From NCBI GenBank assembly GCA_030144725.1, contig JASKMD010000029.1:17509746-17573745 (forward strand): a stretch of 64,000 bases of DNA. The letters are read 5' to 3'. This stretch comes from Haematococcus lacustris (lineage: Eukaryota > Chlorophyta > Chlorophyceae > Chlamydomonadales > Haematococcaceae). Positions 59,046-64,000 of the stretch are shown piece by piece. A model generated the notes under the pieces. That model saw nothing but the letters and a program-made list of their open reading frames with translations. It did no database searches and was not told the origin of the DNA. Both the position numbers and the translations under genes were made by a program. The first letter of the stretch is position 1. Each line of letters starts with the position of its first letter.

Positions 59046-59475
59046 TCCTGGTGATGAGGGCTGGGGGTGGGAGGGGATGGGAGGGCGGGGCTGGGGCTGG
59101 GAGGGGGTGGGAGGGGGTGGGAGGGCGGGGCTGGGGGTGGGAAGGGGTGGGATGGCGGGGATGGGGGTGGGGCTGGGGCTGACAGGGGGTGGGAGGGCGG
59201 GGCTGGGGGTGGGAGGGGCTGGGAGGGGCTGGGAGGGGGTGGGGCTGGGAGGGGGTGGGGCAAGAGGGGTGGGCTGCCCAGGGGTGGGAGGGGGTGGGGC
59301 TGGGGCTGGGAGGGGGTGGGAGGGGGTGGGAGGGGGGAGGTGGGAGGGGGTGGGAGGGGGTGGGAGGAGCTGGGAGGGGGTGGGAGGGGCGGGGCTGGGG
59401 CTGGGAGGGGGTGGGAGGGGGTGGGAGGGGGTGGGGCTGGGGCTGGGGGTGGGAGGGGCTGCCAGGGGGTGGTCC
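59046..59475. repeat. G-rich minisatellite (GGGAGGGGGTG units)
   Basis: About 430 bases of GGGAGGGGGT, GGGGCTGGG and similar units lie on the plus strand, with many runs of three or more G that could form quadruplexes. Pro/Ser/His and Gly/Trp frames through it are repeat products. Confidence 0.85.
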
Positions 59476-59718
59476 GGTTGGGCTAGTCAGCACTGCAAGG
59501 CAAAGTTAGGTCACGCCAAAGTATGTTCCCGCAAGCCTACTCAATGAAATGACGTGCTTTCTTCTCCAACAGCAGTGTCGTTGAGTTAGGAACAATGTTG
59601 ACACTCGAAAGTCTGGAAAGTCATAGTGGTCAGCTCACAACATGCCGATTTGTGCAAGGGGGTCCCTTTTTCTGTGTGGCTGGCTAGAGAGACCTCTTTC
59701 CAATCGCACCTCGCAGCA

Positions 59719-60560
59719 ATGTCGAGTGTCAACTTGCCCAACGACGGTCCTCCGACACCGCCTGCACCAATGAAAGGCTTGCGGAGTGAGCCTGGCGGGC
59801 TAAACATTGATTGTACTTCTGGCTCGATGCCAGGCGCAGTTCAATCGCTGATGAGCGCAGTTCTATCACTCATGCCGCTACATACCACTAGAACAATCGG
59901 TTGTGAGCAGCTGAGGTGTGTCCGCGATCGCTTGCGCCGGCATGGCCTCACTTGCAAGGATCAACGCGCCGCTTGCCAGTAGACGCGTAGTAATTTGCCG
60001 GTGCCAATGTTACAAACGCTATCGAAAACGGTGCAGTATAGAGTGAGGATTTGCATGAAGATTACCAACCCCATGTTGGGGACTCCTGAGTGTCTCACCG
60101 GACTCTAATGCCACCTCGGCCCCACACATATGGCCTTGGATGGAGCTAGATAGCATGCTCAGCAGATGAATAGGGTCAGATGAAGCCGCACCGAGGTGTA
60201 CTGATCTGCCGCGGTGACCATGACTTCGCACGGAGCTTGGCGTCAGACAGCAAACTTCAGGCACACGGGTTCAAATGTGTCATCTCCGACGCCACCGGCA
60301 TACCTGTAGGGTTGCATGAGCACGCCTGAGTAAGGCGGAAGCAGCTTCAAGCATCGCCCATGGTTGCAGGACGTCCTGCTTAACGTGAAGCGCAGCAGCC
60401 TGGCATTTGTAGTTGCCAGTGTGGCGGATGCAGCTGGAGACAGAGGACCTGTTTTGTCATCCCGGCAAGTATACCCTCCCTCACTATGCCATGCCACACC
60501 CTTTGACACGGCAGCTTTCCTATGTTGCGCTGCCCTATGTTGCGCTGCTCTGTAGCTGAG
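59719..60560. other. Possible unresolved exons on either strand
   Basis: Three stretches look like coding sequence but do not form one model. Plus strand, 59719 onward: MSSVNLPNDGPPTPPAPMKG, open to a possible donor near 59921. Plus strand, 60370-60468: DVLLNVKRSSLAFVVASVAD between a good acceptor and donor. Minus strand, 60509-60243: an open frame ending GDDTFEPVCLKFAV. The last two overlap on opposite strands, so at most one is real. Confidence 0.25.
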
Positions 60561-60625
60561 AACCTTTGCTCTTTGCCCAACAAGTAGCTCCTCCTATCTG
60601 CCAGCTAATCTTTCAAAGATACCCC

Positions 60626-61593
60626 CTTGGGTTTACCGTGAAAAGTACACGGTTGTGTGACGCTTTAGTAGCGGCCAAGGTATACAACCACGCTAGTTGT
60701 GGTTGAGTGAAGTCCCATGGCACTATCAGCTGACGCCCACGAGCACTATCAGCCAACGCCCATGCATTGCTGAGTACTATGATGTGACCTTATCTGTTGC
60801 ACTGCAGCCTAGAGAGGGTCTGCAGCAGCAGCAAAGAGGTGTGCATGCTACTACCCCACTCCCTGTGCCAAGTCGAGGGCGTGCTAGCCACTGTGGTAAG
60901 GTGAGGGCACGCCAAGGTGGCTGTGGCGCAGGGGCTGAGGCTATAGCTCTAACGCAACAGATCCAGCTACCAGGCACATGATGCCTAGCATGCTTCACCG
61001 CCACCAATCCTCAATACTGTGATAATGTTCAAAACGTGTTCAGAATGTGAAAGTTGGTCCAGCTGCCTGAACCCCATAGAGCTGATGTGCCAGCACCGCT
61101 ACCAGTACTTGATATGCTGCGGTGCTCACGCTCCCCATGCTGCAGCCGTGCCAGCCGCACTTACTGGAAGCAGAATGGGACTCTGACATTGCCTGCTGGC
61201 AGGGGGAATGGCTTTGAGAGTGTGGCATGTTGCGGATCCCACACACACACCCCAGCATTGGCACCACTGTCATGCAGGACCTTGAACATCGTGTGAGAAT
61301 GCCTGGCCCATGTCATGCTTGCCACATTCTACAGGCCCCTACAGGGCATACCATGAAGGCCCATGGGAGTACAGCTACTGCTCCTGCTGCACCTGCTGCT
61401 GTCCTCCTGATGTATAGTACCTACTCTGGCCTGGTCTGGCTTGGCCTAATCAGGTGTAGCCCAACCTGGCTCTGAGCCTGCTCCAACACTGCTGCTTCGC
61501 CCTGCCAGCAAACACCTGCCTTGACTGTTTGCTTAGCATCTTCCCAGTGTGACCCCAGTGTGACTGGCCGCCGCTGCAGGCTGCTACAGCGCT
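60626..61593 (+). repeat. 0.96-kb duplicated segment, copy 2
   Basis: This copy of 43597-44559, about 17 kb away in the same orientation, is not accompanied by Fanzor coding sequence. Confidence 0.75.
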
Positions 61594-63469
61594 CAGCAGC
61601 AGGTCTCACGCGCTGCTGCTGGTGCCCAGAGCAGCCTGAGGCCCTGAGGGAAGTCATCCTGGAACTGGCCCTGCAGCGCTGTGAGGCCATGGCCGCGGCT
61701 CCAGGCCCTGAGGCAGGCTCGGCAGGCATGGCTGCCCCAGCGGTGCTGCAGCAGGTGCTTGGGGGGCTGGCTGCAGGGTGCAGGGCAGGGGATGGGATAG
61801 GCTGTGCCGCAGGGAGGGGAAGGAAAAGGAAGCAAGTGAGCAGGTGCATGTGTAGGTGCAGGTGCAGGGCGGCAGCGCATGGCTAGGGCTGCAGGGCTGC
61901 TTCAAGACTGAGGAGAACATGTGCAGAGAAAATGTTTCGCACCAGTTGCCATCATTCCACCCCACATACCACCTATTCAGCTTTGTTACCCCCGGGACGT
62001 TGACTTGTACCCATTCAAACCTTTTCCTCATCTCTGCTCCAAGTACTACTACAATCATCCCCACTTTTCGCTCACCTCACCTCAGCCCTATGCATGCGCC
62101 TGCCCTGAGGCGCTGTGCAGTGGCGTGAGGAGGGCACCTCCTGGGGTGCCCTGGAGGCGCCCTACAGGGCCCTGCCTGGGGGCTTGGGGCGGGCTCACAC
62201 CTCCCACCTCATGGCCTGCACCACCCTGCAGCAGCTGGCACAAGCACGGTGAGGATGAGTTTGGCTAGGCAGCGTAATGCACAATGGTGCCATGGCCCAG
62301 CCTGACCACATGGGCCACACCATGCTCTGGCTGCAACCACATCACACAGCAGTTGGGCCCCTTGACCAACCGGGCCTGTGCATCAGCGGCAGGGACAGGC
62401 TCCAGGCAGCTTGTGGTACTTCCTGGTAGACACCTTACATGTTAATGGCACGTGTGCAGAGGGAGTCCCTGTTCAGACTCCTCCACAGAGCTTACTTGGC
62501 GGCTGCAGCACGGCCCTCACCACCTTGCTGTCTTGTACTATCTGCACTCACCCAGCCCAACTGCATGGAAGGGGCTGGTGCTCTCAACACTTGGATGCCC
62601 CATGAAGGCCCTGCCAGCTCGAGCCTGTGGAGCCTGACAGCCTGATTGATTACTTGCTGCATGATTGGTTACTTGCTGCATAACTGCTTACTTGCTGCAT
62701 ATTGGTTACTTGCTGCATAAATACATAATCACCTGGTATAGAACCCCATGTTGGGACCGTCTACCTGCCAAGCCTTGCCTCACAGCTTTTGTGAAGGCAG
62801 GTGACGCCATGCTGGAAACTTCCTGCCACGAAGTAGCTTGTGCTACTTGCAGGCCAGAAGACGTGGTGGCCGCCACGTCCTGCTCGCTTCAGCAGGCAAT
62901 GGAGCTGCAAGCCTTCTGGTCCATGCAAGTGTGATTACGAACACCCGAGACACCAAGCTCGACACCTACGGGATCCATGATGTGGGAACTGCAATGTGAG
63001 ATGGTACAAGGGACAAACACCACAGTTTTAATTGTTTGCAAAACCCTTGGTGCTCACCCCCGCCATTAGACGGCGCCAGGGATACACCAATTATCCTGGT
63101 CCTGAAAGATCCCAAAAGACTTAAAGTAGGCGTCATGGGCAAGGCAACACCTAGGTGTGTGATATGGGACCCAAGATAAGGTTCATGAGCATGCCACTTG
63201 TGCCAATTATACCAATTATACCTAGTGCCAGCTGCTGGCGACTAAACAACCTGTACGGTCACTATTGATCACATTCACGCTGACGCTCGCGCATGAAATG
63301 ACTCATCTGATTTCTGGCTAGCTACCTATCGACTGTTCCAGTGCATGCCAGGCCTTCCTCTCAGGCCAAGCGTATACTTCATCCAAAGCTTCCTCGCTCA
63401 CGGCCTGCAAGACATCTGCACATCATACCTTCGTTTCCTTTGCATGTGGGACCTTATTCTACAGCCTTA
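61594..63469. other. Region without a supported gene
   Basis: Plus-strand 61594-61832 is open and reads EALREVILELALQRCEAMAA then GMAAPAVLQQVLGGLAAG up to a possible donor at 61833. It could be one exon of an unknown gene. Further on nothing is recognised apart from short GATTGGTTACTTGCTGCATA units at 62650-62720. Confidence 0.3.
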
Positions 63470-64000
63470 CTATTGACTGTCGTGCAAACCCGCTGCAGCG
63501 GTCAAGTCAGCCACCGCCTTCCTCATCGCCGACGCTTGCCTGGCTGCAGCCTTGCGCTGATCTTCGCTCGCCTTGCTAAGCATGGCTGCGCGCCCACTGG
63601 TGCCAGTAGACGTCCCGGGTGCGGCGCCGGCACTACCACCGGAAACGCGCGCACTGTTTAGCACAGCGTCTGCTCCCGACTGTGCCGACGTCAACGGTCG
63701 CGCCGCGGTGAAATAGCTGCTGACCTTGCCACCGTCAGTGTCCGTCGCCGTTCTTGCTCCAGGTCCCGCTCCAGACCTCGCGAACGCCGCGGCCAGCGTG
63801 TTGCTGTCTGTCCGCTTGCTTTTGCCCCCCGCCGCCGCCTTGCTCTGCTTCTTGCCGGCCTTGGGACGCTCTCTCTCCGAGACTGGGAGGTCAGATGCCT
63901 TTGTGAAGCCACCCAGGGCAGCGACAGTGCTGGAGCCTTGGCGCTTGGGAACTCTGGAGCGCTGCTGTGCCTTCGGGCGTTCGTCCCCATCGCTTGATTG
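63470..64000 (-). CDS. C-terminal exon of an unidentified basic protein (cut by window edge)
   Basis: One frame is open from the right window edge to a TGA at 63470, about 176 residues. It is Lys/Arg/Ser/Ala-rich and probably disordered (ERPKAQQRSRVPKRQGS, KAGKKQSKAAAGGKSKR), with GGKVSSYFTAARP in the middle and a helix near the end (EDQRKAAARQASAMRKAVAD). KVSSYF resembles the second half of a PCNA-binding motif, but the leading Gln is absent, so this is only a hint. Basic and acidic clusters would suit a nuclear protein. The family is not recognised. Confidence 0.55.
   Translation of the reverse strand, partial: QSSDGDERPKAQQRSRVPKRQGSSTVAALGGFTKASDLPVSERERPKAGKKQSKAAAGGKSKRTDSNTLAAAFARSGAGPGARTATDTDGGKVSSYFTAARPLTSAQSGADAVLNSARVSGGSAGAAPGTSTGTSGRAAMLSKASEDQRKAAARQASAMRKAVADLTAAAGLHDSQ

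Noticed and set aside
58898..59547. Long Pro/Ser/His or Gly/Trp-rich frames
   Set aside because: G-rich minisatellite; no splice-bounded or conserved sequence.

Overview
The window looks like nuclear DNA of a chlamydomonadalean green alga, most probably Haematococcus-like. Genes are cut into many small exons with GT-AG introns, the spacers and introns are GC-rich and full of CTG and hexamer arrays, TGTAA or its complement lies downstream of gene ends, and the conserved proteins are eukaryotic. The species call rests on my recollection of Haematococcus-type repeat proteins and is an inference.

Layout. 1-455: tail of a Fanzor-like (TnpB-type) nuclease. 836-4724 (+): membrane-anchored protein with a PAN/Apple-like Cys-rich domain. 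5975-17712 (-): large coiled-coil protein with an Ala/Glu/Pro repeat region and a Gln-rich tail. 18049-19199 (-): TFIIA small (gamma) subunit. 21485-26773 (+): flavin reductase-like split-barrel protein. 28979-33471 (-): DDX3/Ded1-type DEAD-box helicase. 35977-40234 (+): class II histone deacetylase with an N-terminal zinc-ribbon-like motif. 46012-51726 (-): TFIIH subunit p44 (GTF2H2/Ssl1). 52201-55607 (-): prolyl 4-hydroxylase. 56033-58389 (-): SET-domain protein. 63470-64000 (-): C-terminal exon of an unidentified gene cut by the window edge. I rebuilt exon borders by eye. For eight of the genes every internal junction keeps phase.

The genes do not form a pathway. Two are general transcription factors (TFIIA gamma, TFIIH p44) and two are chromatin or methylation enzymes (HDAC, SET), beside an RNA helicase and a hydroxylase.

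Between and inside the genes lies a dense accessory layer. Its main part is at least ten remnants of Fanzor-like RNA-guided nuclease elements in three sequence families. Nearly all are truncated or internally deleted, and many sit inside introns of the host genes. Several keep the same non-coding 3' tail, and one family keeps two hairpins whose stem sequences differ but still pair, which makes a guide-RNA (omega RNA) candidate. Also present are a non-autonomous hAT element with perfect 8-bp target duplication, SINE-like repeats, a 0.96-kb duplication, a splice-donor minisatellite in the helicase gene, and hexamer arrays up to about 650 bp.
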